Counted from the stretch's first letter, positions 33,933 to 52,906 are shown. The stretch is DNA of 64,000 nucleotides from Pelodera strongyloides (GCA_036852015.1 JAANDG010000170.1:186001-250000); one strand, 5' to 3'. Notes: generated by a model from the letters alone, not told the origin. Numbers and translations: made by a program.

Positions 33933-36924
33933 ATGGGAGGCCAGACATCGTCACACGCTCCTCCAGAAATGCTAGTCGACCACCACCATCAATATCCCGA
34001 TATGAATATGATATTCAAGGGAATACCCAAAATGATCCAGGTATGCTTTCCCTATTTCGATCTATCTCAACCAAACAACCTCTGTTACATGCTTTCATGA
34101 CTCGACATTGCATATTTCTGATTCAGTCAATCATTGGCTCCTAGATTAATAAGAATTCACTGTTGCTTTGCGATGCACGTGACTTACCGGATATTTCTCA
34201 TCTGAGCAAGTAAATCCACTTTTCTTGGACTATTGTTGAGTGATTGCTGGATGCATCCATCCGGTTGATGTGTTTTCTCAAGAGATGATGGTCATTGAGT
34301 ATGGAGGACCCTTGTTAAGTAGACAACGCATAGGAATAGACCTTAATTGCCAAAACACCCGAGCTTACCGATCAAATTATTATTTAGCTCCCGGCAAAAA
34401 GAGAAGTTCATTCTATTCCTGACAATGCAAATATAATACAATAATTTAGACAGTTCCTTTTACGGCTATCTAAAGATTGCATTGCGGAAGATTGTGAGAA
34501 TTCACTTCTGAAATGTATAATTTGTTTCATATATCTGGATTCATTTACCCGTGTGCTTAACTAATTATGTCTGTGGTTGGCATAAACTTAGTTAGGCCTC
34601 TGTTGGGTCTAATGCACACTCCACAGAGACAAAATACGAAAACCTGAATATCTTCACATGGACCATTGCACATCCTAGCTTCCTTTACATGCTCGTTAAC
34701 GGTCTTTTTCTAATGTCTACCATTAATCATTGGGTTGTAATCTCTTCGCTAGCGTAGCGTTTTTCGTATTGGACCTCTCTTTTTGTCGCCAAAGAAATAC
34801 GAAAACAGGTGTTTTATTAAGACATTTTGACGAAAAGACGAGCTCTGTATGTTTGACACAGCGGGAGAAACACGGCTGTTATTATGGTTTTTGGAGAAAT
34901 ATACTTAATTTTTTTGAATCCAACCATTTGTGGATTACCGGTTTGGTGGGTCAGAAAATGAAAGGTGTGTGTGTGTGTGTGTGTGTGTTTGTGAAGTTCC
35001 AATGTGAAGAAACCGAAATAAGAAAACAGCGTTCTGTAGTGGCTTGTAAATGTTGGCAATGTGGACAACTCAATTATGTTTTAGGTGGCGGATGACATGC
35101 ACCGCATGACGAATTACATAATGGATTTGAGGAATATGACAATAGCTCTGGTGATCATCTCAGCGATTGGATGTGTGGGATTCTTATTATTGAGGGCAAT
35201 ACACGGAAGAAGGCAGGCTAAGAGGAGAAGAAGAAGTCTCAGACATGTAAGGGACACTAGTTTTGAAGGTCTCGCAAATGTTGCTATAAAGCAAGATTTC
35301 CCCCTTGTTGTAAGTCACAACTCTCATCCAACAACTATTGTTTGTTATTTGATGGTTGTGTGCCGAATCTCCATTGAAGCGGGAACAATCGCAAAGATCC
35401 AAAATGTCCAAGCATTAAGAATGTCATTACACAAGAAGGCACAAAGAAGCTTCATATAAGAGTAAAGAACTTACAATGTGTCACACGGGAATCACAGAAA
35501 ACAGAAACAGCAAAAGGAAGTTAACCGCAACAACTGTTAATTGCGTTCATCTGTTGAGTCATTTTTTTTTAGCAAGAAGAAGGGTTAATTCCCGCTTATC
35601 ACGGAGCTCCAGTGCCTAGATTTTACTATCCGGGAACATACAATCCAGACACATGGGATCGACCCAAGAGCACTTTCTCCCATCATAGCAATCAAATGGA
35701 CCAGGTGAGAGATGAATTGGACCGAGCCCATATGTTTGCGGCTTGTTATGCATGCTCATTACACCACTCATTAATAGTGGACCATATGGAGTAGTGTGAA
35801 GAAGATTTCGCGCATATCATCATTTTGGATAAATTTGTTTTAATGGAGAAAAATAACACGAGTTATCCCGGTCACAGGGTCTTAGAAGAATGAATTACTT
35901 CTTACAAATACTGATCGGTGCAACAATTTAAAAATCAGTACTCGCTGTTTATTATTTGTTAGCTATCAATATATTAGTGGTTGGCAAATATCTTGCGTGG
36001 ACGGTCTAAAGCTGTACCTAAATTGCACTACGTAATAATCAAATTTATGAGTGACTGAGTAGTGGCAGTTATGGATGCGGATATAATTATTGGTTGCTCC
36101 CAGAAGGTATACACTATATATCTCTCCCAAATGGCAACACTGATTAATGGAAGGAACAGAGTTCTCCTCATGCACTGTAATTTAACTAACTGCATTTGGA
36201 TTTGACCGCTTTAAAGGGTAATAACTAGAAATAAGCCCACTCGAGATACAACCAAGATTCTTGTTTTATCGTTGTGATTATTCGAGACTCATATTATACT
36301 ATGTTTTGCTTTACTGATCCTTTGCCACATGTTATGCGTAGCAGCTAACTCTTTATAGGCATTTGAGAAGTAGAAAAAAAACGAAGGAGTATCCCGTGAA
36401 ACGGTGCACGTCTTGATAACTTTAGTTCGCCCATGTTTGAAAATGTTGCAGATTGAAATGGAAAAGAAACCAATTGAAAGCCGTAATTCCCCTGAGAGTG
36501 GCAAGGTAAACGGACATGTCAACTCAAACACGTACAAGGTGGGTGGAGTATTGAATTAAGCATTTCTACAAGTGCCCTTTTATTGTCCCTAAGATGGCTT
36601 CTGATATATGCATAACATGTCGGGAACGCACTGTGGTATTGAATCAGTTAGGTATTCCAAGATATCGAAGCTTCGATGAAATAAATATACGAGCTACTAC
36701 TAAAGTGACAGCTGGAGTTCTGTTTGGTTCTGTCTTCCAGTTCACAACTCGGTTATTCTAGCACCTTAAGTTGTGTGCGAATTGATAAATTTCAGAGTTT
36801 TTCCCAAGACGACGCAGTGATGCCGACTGCTGATGATGTTCCGAAGAAACCTTCATTGATGACCACTTCAGCAGTGGCAGATGTGCCAGCATACAGGGCC
36901 CCTACCGGAGCTCATAAAGTCTGA
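33933..36924 (+). CDS. Unrecognised single-pass membrane protein, histidine/proline-rich ends
   Basis: Five exons: 33933-34040, 35085-35246, 35573-35704, 36452-36538, 36796-36924; 205 aa. All introns are phase 0. The acceptor CTTCAG directly abuts the ATG, which fits spliced-leader addition. The N-terminus is short and polar (HAPPEMLVDHHHQYPD). It is followed by one hydrophobic helix in exon 2 (ALVIISAIGCVGFLLLRA) and a strongly basic stop-transfer run (GRRQAKRRRRSLR), so the rest is predicted cytoplasmic. Exon 3 is rich in P/Y/H (PAYHGAPVPRFYYPGTYNP) and may offer short peptide-binding sites. Exon 4 has two possible donors (after 36505 or 36538). Two further in-phase terminal exons lie downstream. 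I cannot assign a family. Confidence 0.75.
34966..34988. repeat. GT dinucleotide microsatellite
   Basis: A run of GT units (about eleven, then TTTGTG) within intron 1 of the membrane-protein gene. Confidence 0.85.
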
Positions 36925-37366
36925 TTTTACCATTCCATTGCCAATTATTAGAAAATAGGAAGACAATTTTCTATTGATTGTACGAAATTTCGAAAAGAAC
37001 CTGCAAATTAGGGCCCTATTAAGTCTCGTATTGTTCGTCTAAACTTGCGTAACCAACTTGTCTCCTTATCATTTCTGGCGTTTTACTGGTATCTCTATCA
37101 TCGCTGCTAATTAACGCAGCCGAAATTCCAATTCCTCTACGATGTAATCAACCTCGAACTGTTTTCATTGCCAATGTCTTATCGAAAATATATATGAGGG
37201 TTCCTAAGAATACATTTGTTGTAAGATGGATCCAAGTACAAAGTTGACTGTACAAAGTAAATTCCATTGAGTTAGCAAATCCAAATCCCCTTACACCAAC
37301 GCACTGGAAGCCACGACTGAAATGAGAAACTGCTATTTTATACTGCCTGACTCTGAATATTTTCAG

Positions 37367-37423
37367 CGGCCTCTGGAGCCCGTGAAACTAATTGTCGACG
37401 AACTTCCCTACGCTGACCATTAA
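37367..37423 (+). CDS. Alternative last exon A of the membrane-protein gene
   Basis: The acceptor ATTTTCAG is followed by 18 codons and TAA. The peptide begins RPLEPVKLIVDELPYADH. The phase is 0, so it can be joined to exon 4 (ends 36505 or 36538) in place of exon 5. It resembles the exon at 37618, which supports a real coding role. Confidence 0.5.
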   Translation, partial: RPLEPVKLIVDELPYADH

Positions 37424-37617
37424 ACCATGAAACACCGTTTTTAACGCTTCTCTAACTTCTCTTGCCTAACAAATCAGCGTATGTCCCAGACCTGTCGCCT
37501 TATAACCACTTTCAGCTTCAGTTTTCGCTCACTACTGCGTATGTCTATGTTGCGTAACGAGGCTGCGTATGCAGTGTTGCCGATGTGATTGTCTCAAAAG
37601 GTAACCGATATTCACAG

Positions 37618-37713
37618 CGCCCGATGGAGCCCACCCGACTCTGGAAATCAAAACAGAGCAAATGTAGATGCAATAGACTTCTCCGTTCACGAAGTCGTCA
37701 GCTTCCAGTGTGA
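37618..37713 (+). CDS. Alternative last exon B of the membrane-protein gene
   Basis: The acceptor ATATTCACAG is followed by 31 codons and TGA, phase 0. The peptide begins RPMEPTRLWKSKQSKCRCNR and ends RSRSRQLPV, a very basic tail, whereas exon A is acidic. The shared start (RP[LM]EP[VT][KR]L) with exon A, 250 bases upstream, suggests tandem exon duplication followed by divergence. Confidence 0.45.
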   Translation, partial: RPMEPTRLWKSKQSKCRCNRLLRSRSRQLPV

Positions 37714-38856
37714 AGAGGTGCTTTCTCCGTGCCTTCCAAACGAAAAATGCTCAAATTTTTTTTCTGTTTACCGTATCCTAGTTGTGCTCGTTTGGTTCTT
37801 TATTGTATATATAATTGTTTTGATGTGTGCTTTTGTTCGTTGTGGTTATCTCACCTCGCATTCTCTGTATGTGTTGATCTTACATTATTAACGAAAATGT
37901 TGCTAGATTAAATTTAATTTCATCCCTATTAATGTTCGGTTTATTTTTCTTCAGTAAGCAGAGTTGAATTCGGACCATTGTTCTCTTATTAGGCAGTTTT
38001 TGTCCAAGCCTTTGCAAAAATATTATGTTTTCAAACTTAGTATTGCGTATGGTTAGTTATTATTATTGTGTTCACTGCTTACTAATAACCAAAAAGTTGA
38101 AAATCTTTTAGTGAGTGGGCCATAGTTGAGTCGTTTTCTTGTCTTGTGTCTTATTATACTTAAGTTGAACTAAAGCTATTTAGCTTTTAATAGCCGCGGC
38201 GACCCATTGACAAATCGCAACACCTCTTTTCCGAAAGAATTTTCAAAAGAGTGGCGACCATGGACAATCATTTGTGAATAATAGCAAATCATGAAAAAAG
38301 TATAGCGCTGCCCATATCATAAAAGTAAAGTTAGAATTTTCCTCTTAAGAAAGCAAAGCGCAATTGGCTGTATAGGAAGGAAACCTGAGTATTTTGTTTC
38401 CAACTATGGTCCACAATCTTTCAAGGTCGGTGTTGTCATACTTACCCTAACATTATATGTGTACGTCTGCGTCAGACTAACTCATTTGTTAATATGCATA
38501 TGTATGTTTATTAAAATGCATTCCCATTCAATGGTGAACCAGCCAATAAAGAATTTTGAATATTGCTGTTCAAATTAATATGGAAACACCAGGGTTACAC
38601 AAATTTCGAATACTTGTTTATATATAACACGTGATTCAGGAGGGTGAAAGATTTATTAAAGAAACATTAAAACAAAGTCAAGGACATACGATAGTGACGA
38701 GTCGCACACAAAGTAGTTGCAAACGAAACGTGGAAGGAACTTTTTGCATATCCGTTGCATTTTCTGAAATATTCACTTCTTTGCAATTTATATTTAGCCA
38801 AGCAAAAAATTTCTGACTTATTTTCAGCTCTTGGTGTGTGAGGGATTTAAGGTGAT
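37714..38856. other. Intergenic, no gene seen
   Basis: AT-rich 3' region of the membrane-protein gene. It runs to the convergent secreted-protein gene. Reading frames here are short and lack splice or start context. Confidence 0.5.
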
Positions 38857-39249
38857 TTATATGAAAATAGAAACACAACCCACCCTCACAACTCTAGAAT
38901 CATCTGCGTCTCGGGCAGGTTTGTCTGGCAATCTGTCTGTTAAATCGTCTTCCTCTCCGCTATCGTCACTATCCTTATTGTTCAAAGCAACTTCTGACGG
39001 AAGTACGGTGGTTTCATCCAAAGTTTCCTTGGCAATTTGATTGTTGTTCAGAGCACTATCCTGCGTAATTGTCGCAACACCTTCCTCGTCTTCTACAGAG
39101 TTGACAGGTTTGTCCTCCATTTGTGGTAACGTTACCGAAGGACTCAGTGTTTTTGCATTCTTCTGCTCCGATTGTGGGTTTGGACCGCAACATAATACGG
39201 ACGATAGCGTTATCGAAACTAAAATAATGACAACATTTCGAAGATCCAT
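38857..39249 (-). CDS. Small secreted acidic protein, uncharacterised
   Basis: Single exon of 130 aa. TTTATTTCAG directly abuts the ATG, which fits trans-splicing. A clear signal peptide (MDLRNVVIILVSITLSSVLC) is followed by low-complexity polar sequence rich in D/E/N/S/T, with an acidic core (NKDSDDSGEEDDLTDRLP). There are no cysteines in the mature part except near each end. A donor-like GGGTGGGT near 38876 means the last few residues may belong to an intron instead, with further exons unseen. Excreted/secreted acidic proteins of this type are common in nematodes, but I recognise no family. Confidence 0.55.
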   Translation of the reverse strand: MDLRNVVIILVSITLSSVLCCGPNPQSEQKNAKTLSPSVTLPQMEDKPVNSVEDEEGVATITQDSALNNNQIAKETLDETTVLPSEVALNNKDSDDSGEEDDLTDRLPDKPARDADDSRVVRVGCVSIFI

Positions 39250-39831
39250 CTGAAATAAAACGGGGCAAGGATAAGGCAAAATCTGCAAAGATTGGAGGCA
39301 CTGCAAAATACGCAAAGGTAGAAAATACATTTTTTGGTTTCTGAACAAGTCAAAGAAAACGCAGAAATAACATCTATGACCTTATGAAAGGGGAAGAAAA
39401 TAATATAGAAAATCCAAGGAATGATGTTAAATAAAAATATTTTCCACAAGAATGCTCTCGAAGCGGCTCACGCATAAGGAGATCTCTTTCTTGATTTCTC
39501 TACCGCTCATTTCCTCTCTCAAGTCTGGATCAGCACGCATGTTTCTCGCCTTTCTCTATATATATTCCTATGCTGTTTCGCCCAGGTCTCTCTCATATGC
39601 TCCAGCTTCCTGAGTCTCATATTTCTCTTCTTCTCTCTCACATTTGGAACCTGAAAACCTGCTCGGTCATCGATTGGCAACGAGCAGGCATTCTTCGGAA
39701 AATGAATATCCTATGTATGTATCATATTCGTGATTACCTAACCATATTCAATCCGCTATTATGTAGCCGACAAAAAAAAATTAAATTGATGATATTAAAA
39801 CCTCCATGTGACACACAAACAAATGAGAATA

Positions 39832-39837
39832 TTTATT
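39832..39837 (-). terminator. Polyadenylation signal (AATAAA on minus)
   Basis: TTTATT on the plus strand, 64 bases downstream of the stop codon of the zinc-cluster gene. Confidence 0.6.
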
Positions 39838-39900
39838 GCGTTGTACATATGTATATACATAAATGCAAAGACAGTCTTATGATCGAGAGACAACGGTCAA

Positions 39901-41566
39901 TTAATGTTCCTGAGGATTGGCTTTGTGAAGGCATTCCGAACTACAGAAAGGCGTTCCGAAGTGACGAGGAAACTGCGCAGGCTGCTGCTCTATCTGTAAT
40001 ATTTATTTTCTTTTCAAAATGTGAATGATTATTGACAGCGAAAGAACGTTACAGTAAACTGCATGAAATGAATCAAACTGAAAGAGTTTAGTGATAAAAT
40101 ATGTAATTCAAAGGTAATCTAACAATAAGCATCGCAACAAGAAAACTAACCATGCCACAATGTCCACACAGTTCAAAGCCCTCCGATCGTTTCTTTTCAA
40201 CAAATCGATCTCCGAATATTATGTTGGCACCTTAATATTATATATATATATGCATCTTACCATTAGCGTTATAAACCTTTTTGTTTGTGCGAATAAATAT
40301 AGAGCTTCGCGTTTCCTCAACAAAATACATTATGTCGCTTCAGGCCTCTCGCTTAGATCAATGTAAATTGAACAGTTTCTTACCCTTGGGGCGCCATTGA
40401 CTTAGAATGTAGCGGTCAAAGTCAAGTAGAACCCACGTTCGGTTTCCTACAAAAATGAATCAGTATGAGTCAATTATTGAAGTGAAAACCAACAGTCACT
40501 TGAATCATTTTTCTACATGTTTACCTGAAGCGAATACCTGAATAGAACTTTTGGAACAATACGACTCTGTCGTCAGGTTGCCACTCAGGATCAGTTTCAA
40601 ACCTGCAATTGACTTGAGTTAAAAATAATTGGAATAAATTGCATTTTGCTGTACATTATGGTGTTTGTGTAAAATGGTTTATTGGACAAATTATGTGAAC
40701 GGTTACCTGATGCCCTTTTTCTTTGCCCTCTCCGCTTTCCACCTTTCTTGTAGTAATCCGAGAATTCGCATGAACACAATATACGCCAACTTCTGACCAT
40801 GGGCCAATCGATATGTGATTGGATTAGGTTGACCGAATACTCTCACAAGTGAATCGGAGATCTGGAATACATTTCAGTGGGGGTGTCAGTGGATGTATAG
40901 GATACATCAACCAACAATAAGCAGTTCCAATGTACCCATCGCAAAAGAAAAGCAAATAACGAACTCACCTCGCTTTCCGTGAACGGATCCTTGGCAACTT
41001 TGTGAGGTTCTGTGACAAGTGAAAAGAATACACTGTCGATCCCAGGGTAATTTGTAATAGCATCGAGATCCATAATGAACTGAAAATGTCCATTATATGA
41101 CCGCTTAACGGGCTAACGCGCACTTATGCTCAATGTTGAGATTTAAGAATTCAAATCTTAACCTGGGTGGCCAGTGCTCCATCCGAATTTTCCTCAGCCA
41201 GAAATCTATGCACTGCCATGAATGCATCATCAACATGGAATAAGGTCTCATCATCATGGGCCACATAATTGACAACATAGCCACGCACAGAAATCACCAG
41301 TCTCGACCACCAAAGACGGGAAAGAGAGGAACGCATCTGGAGAAAACAAACAGAAATATTACATTGTCGCATGGACACCAACTATGTAGCAGAACGAAAA
41401 ACAGACAAACGGTTTTGTTTGTTCTGCAGAACAGTTGAAAACTACAAAGAAGAAACCATACCTGATCAAAGTCCTGCACATTTATCCGAATTCCTCCCGG
41501 TCGAACGTGTAATATCTCATCCTTTGGAAAAAGTTGCAAATCTTCCATAGAAACTGGCAATGTCAT
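39901..41566 (-). CDS. Unknown protein with C-terminal CxxC/CxxxC cluster
   Basis: Eight exons, in transcript order: 41566-41462, 41336-41163, 41079-40969, 40861-40707, 40602-40538, 40446-40384, 40230-40151, 39993-39901; about 281 aa, with phases consistent throughout. The acceptor TTTCAG lies 3 bases before the ATG, which fits spliced-leader addition. The protein looks soluble and globular. Recognisable stretches are DEILHVRPGGIRINVQDFDQ, NYVAHDDETLFHVDDAFMAV, PNPITYRLAHGQKLAYIVFM, FETDPEWQPDDRVVLFQKFY and RTWVLLDFDRYILSQWRPKG. The end has ELCGHCGM, then FCSSECLHKAN, a C-x2-C...C-x3-C arrangement able to bind one zinc ion. There is no transmembrane helix. I cannot name the family and do not assign a function. 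An upstream coding exon is possible. Confidence 0.72.
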
Positions 41567-41899
41567 TGTCTGAAAGTGAAAGTGAACGTGATGTAGTATA
41601 GAAATTGTGCAAAACCATTTGTTTGATACGAAATAGACCTTAAAACATGTTGCCCTAACAAGTTTTCCAAAAGTCAAAGTTTGAAACTGCACAAGGAGAG
41701 AGACAGAAATTGGTTGTTGCTATATGGGTTGACCACGCTTGTTTGCAATCGGCGGGCGATTTTTCTTGAATGAAAAAAAAAACGACAAAGGAATTGATAC
41801 AAAAGTCAAGGGGGAAATAGGTAAGGGTAGAGAGTGACCCCCGGTGTGAGTAATTGAGCCGAACAACACTGGAAACGCAATTATAATTTGCATGAGAAG

Positions 41900-44800
41900 A
41901 GTTCTTCTTCCTTTCTGACAAATGATTTCGAAATCAAAAATAAACGAAAATACTTTTCAAGAACAAACAACGAACTGTATTAAAAAGATTTGTATTGGAA
42001 ATTGTCTCCGTCCATCCTAAAATATAAGAAAAGTGTCATGGAAGACCAGAAAATCACATGGTCGTTTTCTTACCTAAAAAAAAAACAGTACCTCTGCAAT
42101 ATAGCGCGAATTGATTGCTGTATTGATATAATGGTAAACAGTGTGCAAGGCCGCGCGGACAAATTTCGTCATAATGTGCATCATAAGGTACTCTATGTGT
42201 AAATGAGTTTATTTTGACTAGGACTATATATACAAGAATATAAAGTATATTATATTTAACTACACTTATAATCAAACAAAGCCGGTTAGTCAATGTTTTC
42301 AATTCATCTTTGCTTGTGATGAACCGGATTGTGATTTGCTGGCTTGATTTGGGCATACAAACCACACCCTGTTTAACCGCACGGAATATATAAATTAAAA
42401 AAGCAGTCTTGTATATAGAATGCATTATTATTTGAGGAGATAGTAGTGATCCCGAAAAAGCTTAAAAGCTAAAAGCTTTGAATGAATACATTACCAACTG
42501 GGTCTCTGGTTTCTTTCCTAAAAGTAGTGGACGATAACAGTCTGGCTATTTCGAAGCGGGGGAACGGTTTACAACTTTTCAATAAAAGTGGACTATTTCA
42601 TGCCTTGCCCTACGTGAAAAATTACGTACAATACATGGGTTGTGAAAGTGAAGCTGAGTTTGTTATTACAATGTATATGCAAATTTGGATCATATCAAAT
42701 AGTGTAATAATTAAAGGGTGGAAGTTATAAACTAAAAAATGAATGTACCATGTTAAATTGCGTATATTTCACTTTAGTCACCAATAATCCTAACAAATAT
42801 ACTTTTTCACTTTTGGTTGTTCAATTTTGGTGGTAGAGAACAGTATGCAAACAAAGCAGCATAATTCCCTCACTCTTTGCATTTTAAACGTGATTCGAGT
42901 GAGTGTCCTGAAGTTCTCCCATTCGCTTGTTTTGTACCCACACAACCCATTTTCATTCAAGTAATATGTACTATATAAGTTCTTTAGTTGACCGCGAATC
43001 AAATTTTTTCAACCTCTTGCAGCCTTGACAGCGATGAGGCAACATTTAAGGAAATTGTTTGGTGCTATCCCATGGTTAAAGCTTCTTTATGTGTTGGAAA
43101 GTCTTTCTTTCATAAACTCTTCCAAAATCAGTAGCATGATCACCGCCGATGTGCGAACCATTCCAAGTATGGCTGTTTATAGAAAAAAAATGTATGACCT
43201 GCGAATGCGCAAGCTTTGTTGTGAGGTGTGTATGCATATTCTATTGCTCTCAATCAGTAGAACAAACATAGAGTGACTATAAACTAGCGACCTCAGAAAC
43301 ACAGCTTATTCGGCCAAATTTTCGATAAAGCAGATAAGAAAAGTGTATAAGGATACTGGTAATAACAGTTGGCGTAAAAAAAGTTCCATAAACAACAGTC
43401 GTGTGCATAATATGCAAAAGGACCTGAGCTCTTCCATCAATATGAGCAGTCAGTGTTGCCGGAAAGGTTTTCCGCTTCTTTTCTCAGTTTCTATTTTATG
43501 TGCGTTGATCCGTAAATAGTATGTGTTGCCAGAAACGTTGAGAAATATTGTTGAAAACAGATTTTTTTCCGTCGTTCAATCAAACTTTGTTGTTTTAGCT
43601 GGAAGAACTTATCTGCACTGCTCATGATTTGGTTATTTTATTGCAAAGTAAATCTAGCCAAACCCTAATCTTTTATTAGAATGCCACAATATCATATTAA
43701 CACATTATGTAATCTGATCACATCATGGAATCTGACATCATACAATCTCAACACAACATATGTCATTTCTCTAGACAACTGTACATCGACTGCAGGCGGT
43801 TTCAGCGCAACAAATCTTTTCATCTGTTAACGTTGAACTTAGGTTCACTGCTTTTGTCTTGTTTTTATTCAGGGTAGGGTTTTAATCAGTGATATTACTG
43901 TATCAATTCAATATGATACGACTTTGTGGAGTGTTATTTCACACATTCTGCACTGTAACTCCCAGTTAATCATTTGCATTTTGACAGATTGTCAATCGAT
44001 AACTCTCGTCTCTTATTGTTATTCTCTCCTGCATCGGGGTTCGAAGCGCCTCTTCTTTCCATTTATTCGACTACTAATCCGCACGCTACAGTCCATCCAC
44101 AAACCCAACCATCACCATTCCACAACCAGACAACTCTATTTGCGCAATCAAAAATTCCAGCTTTCCCGCTTTAAATAACCCGCAGTTTTCTGAAAACTGG
44201 CTTCCATTTTATACTTATTTCCATTCTCCTTCGACACGAACGGCAAACAATATATAATAGTAGGCTCTTTCCAACGACACATACCTCCAAAGTTGGCTAT
44301 CGCTTGATTTTGAGGCCACTAAAACCAGAAAAGGTTAAAAAAAACTACAACACCTACCAAGAATAGTTTTGCAAAAATAGTAATTTGCATGGGGTGCATA
44401 CGATCGAATGTGACTGAATGTGAGTGCCTCACTCAGTCCAGTTACAACCACATATGAGACACACTTGTGAGAAAATAACAAAAACACTTTAATGATGTTG
44501 CTTGTGACCTATACTTTGTTTCCATAATTTTAACCAAAAGTACGGATCTTTCGTAAAAAAAACACTATTTCCTCATTCATAAGGTTGCTAGGGTTTGTGA
44601 TTTATGCACATTCAAGCACTGTTCCCGTTTACTAAGAATAGATTCTGTCTCTTGTGGTGAACCGCAACGGTTACTTCCTGTTGCTGTTTGATTCACAACA
44701 TATAACAACATGTGCGTATTAAAAAATCCTTAAAGGAGAACATCTGGTTTTGAATTTCTTTGTGCGAATCTGAATATAAGAGGGCTAACTATGAATTTAT

Positions 44801-46670
44801 CCATGCTTATGGTTAGTTCAAGGTGTATGCATATCCTTAAAATGCTAGTTGAAAAAACGAGATGAGCCGTGATATTTACATGACGGCAACTAACAATATA
44901 CTCAAGACTAAGGGGACCTTATTCGACTCTAATCTTTTCTCATTCAATGTAAGATTTTTGCCAGAATCGAATAGTGATATATAATTTACTACATCAAGAT
45001 GATGCGCACAAATGATAACGATTTACTGGTCGTAGATTCTTCAAGACTGACATTACTGACCAAATGTCAAAAAGTCTAAACAGAAAACTATTTTCCTCAG
45101 ATTCACCTGGAGTAAAGTTAATTAGTCTATGTTACAACGACTGTTTTTGAGGCGTAATACGCCCACGAGGTTATATGTAGAGGTGTTCTTTTTTCTTTGA
45201 ACTCAAAACGAATTAGAAATCGGATAAAGCGTAAATCACAGAATTTTCAACCAAGACTAAATCGATTAGATGCTACGGAATCTTCATTACTATTCTGACA
45301 AAACTTGTTAAATGTTGACTTATTAGAGGGTCAATCAGTCCTGAGTTGTTTCACGCATTTCTTGTACTATTCTTAAAAATCGTTGTGAGACCTTTTGAGT
45401 AATTAAGCATAATTGAATTTGAAATAGACCACCCAAGCACGTTAGAAGTACTCGAATTTTTTAGAACATGAAGAATATTTTCAAGAAGTTGTGCGTTTGA
45501 TCGTGAAGAGTTAATTATAATGCATAATGGGAGGGCAATATCAATGTAGTGTGCCACATTGCACAAAATTATAGTTTTACGTGCTATTCTAAATAAAATT
45601 TTAGGAGTAATCGTGTTGTTAATAAGAAGTGTACGTTTTTATTTCTTTGCTTTCGTTAATAATTATACATCTCCATGGGGAAGTGTTTATAACATACTTC
45701 CTTTCTGATTGTTTGACCAAATTTTGTTACCAAAAAAGCAATATTTACAATGATATAAGCTGCTCTTCAAAGATGAAGTAGTCACTCTCGCGTGTTTTGT
45801 TTATTAAGATTTATGACTGATAATGAGGACGTTAAAAAATGCCCTTCTGTGGGCCCATTTTCTCTTAAGATGCTACGATACATCTTGAAGACATTTTTTT
45901 TACACCTCATTTATGCCTTTTTGTATGTTTCCAATTATTTTCTTAATTTTAAAATCAGGGCAAGAAAAACGATGAAAAACGATATGATACCAAACTATAT
46001 ATCACAACAGCATGAATTATCAAAGTTAATAATGCCTGTTGTGTTTCAAACGATGTTTGAGTTCAAGTGCATAATAACAATGTTGAGTCTAATTAAGATA
46101 GTGCAACCTTGCTTTCATTAACCATTTTCCCTTGAGTAAATTTAGTATTCTCATATGTGAGAAAGTTGTGGATTTTTTATTCCAACTATGTTTGTTTACG
46201 ATAAGCTGATGATGCAATGCGTGTCAGCATGCGTTTTGCTATGGTGATCAGGCAAATAGCAACCAAAATGGAATTAATGTCTCTCACGAATTTCTATAAC
46301 ATGCACCATTATTAAATACCAATAGTTCACAAGACTAAAACATTATCTTCATAATATATTATCTCTAGTTTTACAATATGTGGGTGCAAATTCTGAGAGT
46401 GCTGTTCTCTTAGTTTTATCAGATAACTACCCCTCAGACTTTGAGGGCGCTGCACTGTTCGGAATTTCGTGACCATTGCTTGCCTCTGTTATCTGAATGA
46501 ATGTCTTGTTCAAAAACAAATCCTCCAGACTAAATGACCGTTTCACAAATTCATGACATGAGTTCCTACTGATTTTTGTTTACTTCATCGAGTTACTGAG
46601 ACCATGTATGTTGAGTAATTCGTAATCGCTAGAAGATATGGATATCTTCATGTAACTAGGTGCTCTCATT
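41900..46670. other. Intergenic region before AMPK, no supported gene
   Basis: About 4.8 kb of AT-rich sequence. Open frames at 42054-42425, 42482-42730, 43025-43276 and 45792-46121 have no recognised motif. They start mostly at non-ATG codons and lack paired splice sites. Promoter and 5' UTR elements of the AMPK gene may lie here, but none could be picked out. Confidence 0.45.
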
Positions 46671-46676
46671 TCAGAT

Positions 46677-52906
<6,230 letters not shown>

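Noticed and set aside
38857..39348. A longer start at 39348 for the secreted protein.
   Set aside because: The upstream part is AT-rich and ends in a TTTATTTCAG acceptor just before a Met that begins a perfect signal peptide.
39570..40028. A 152-codon plus-strand frame.
   Set aside because: It overlaps, antisense, the real last exon of the minus-strand zinc-cluster gene (39901-39993). The protein-like end on the plus strand is a mirror of that exon.
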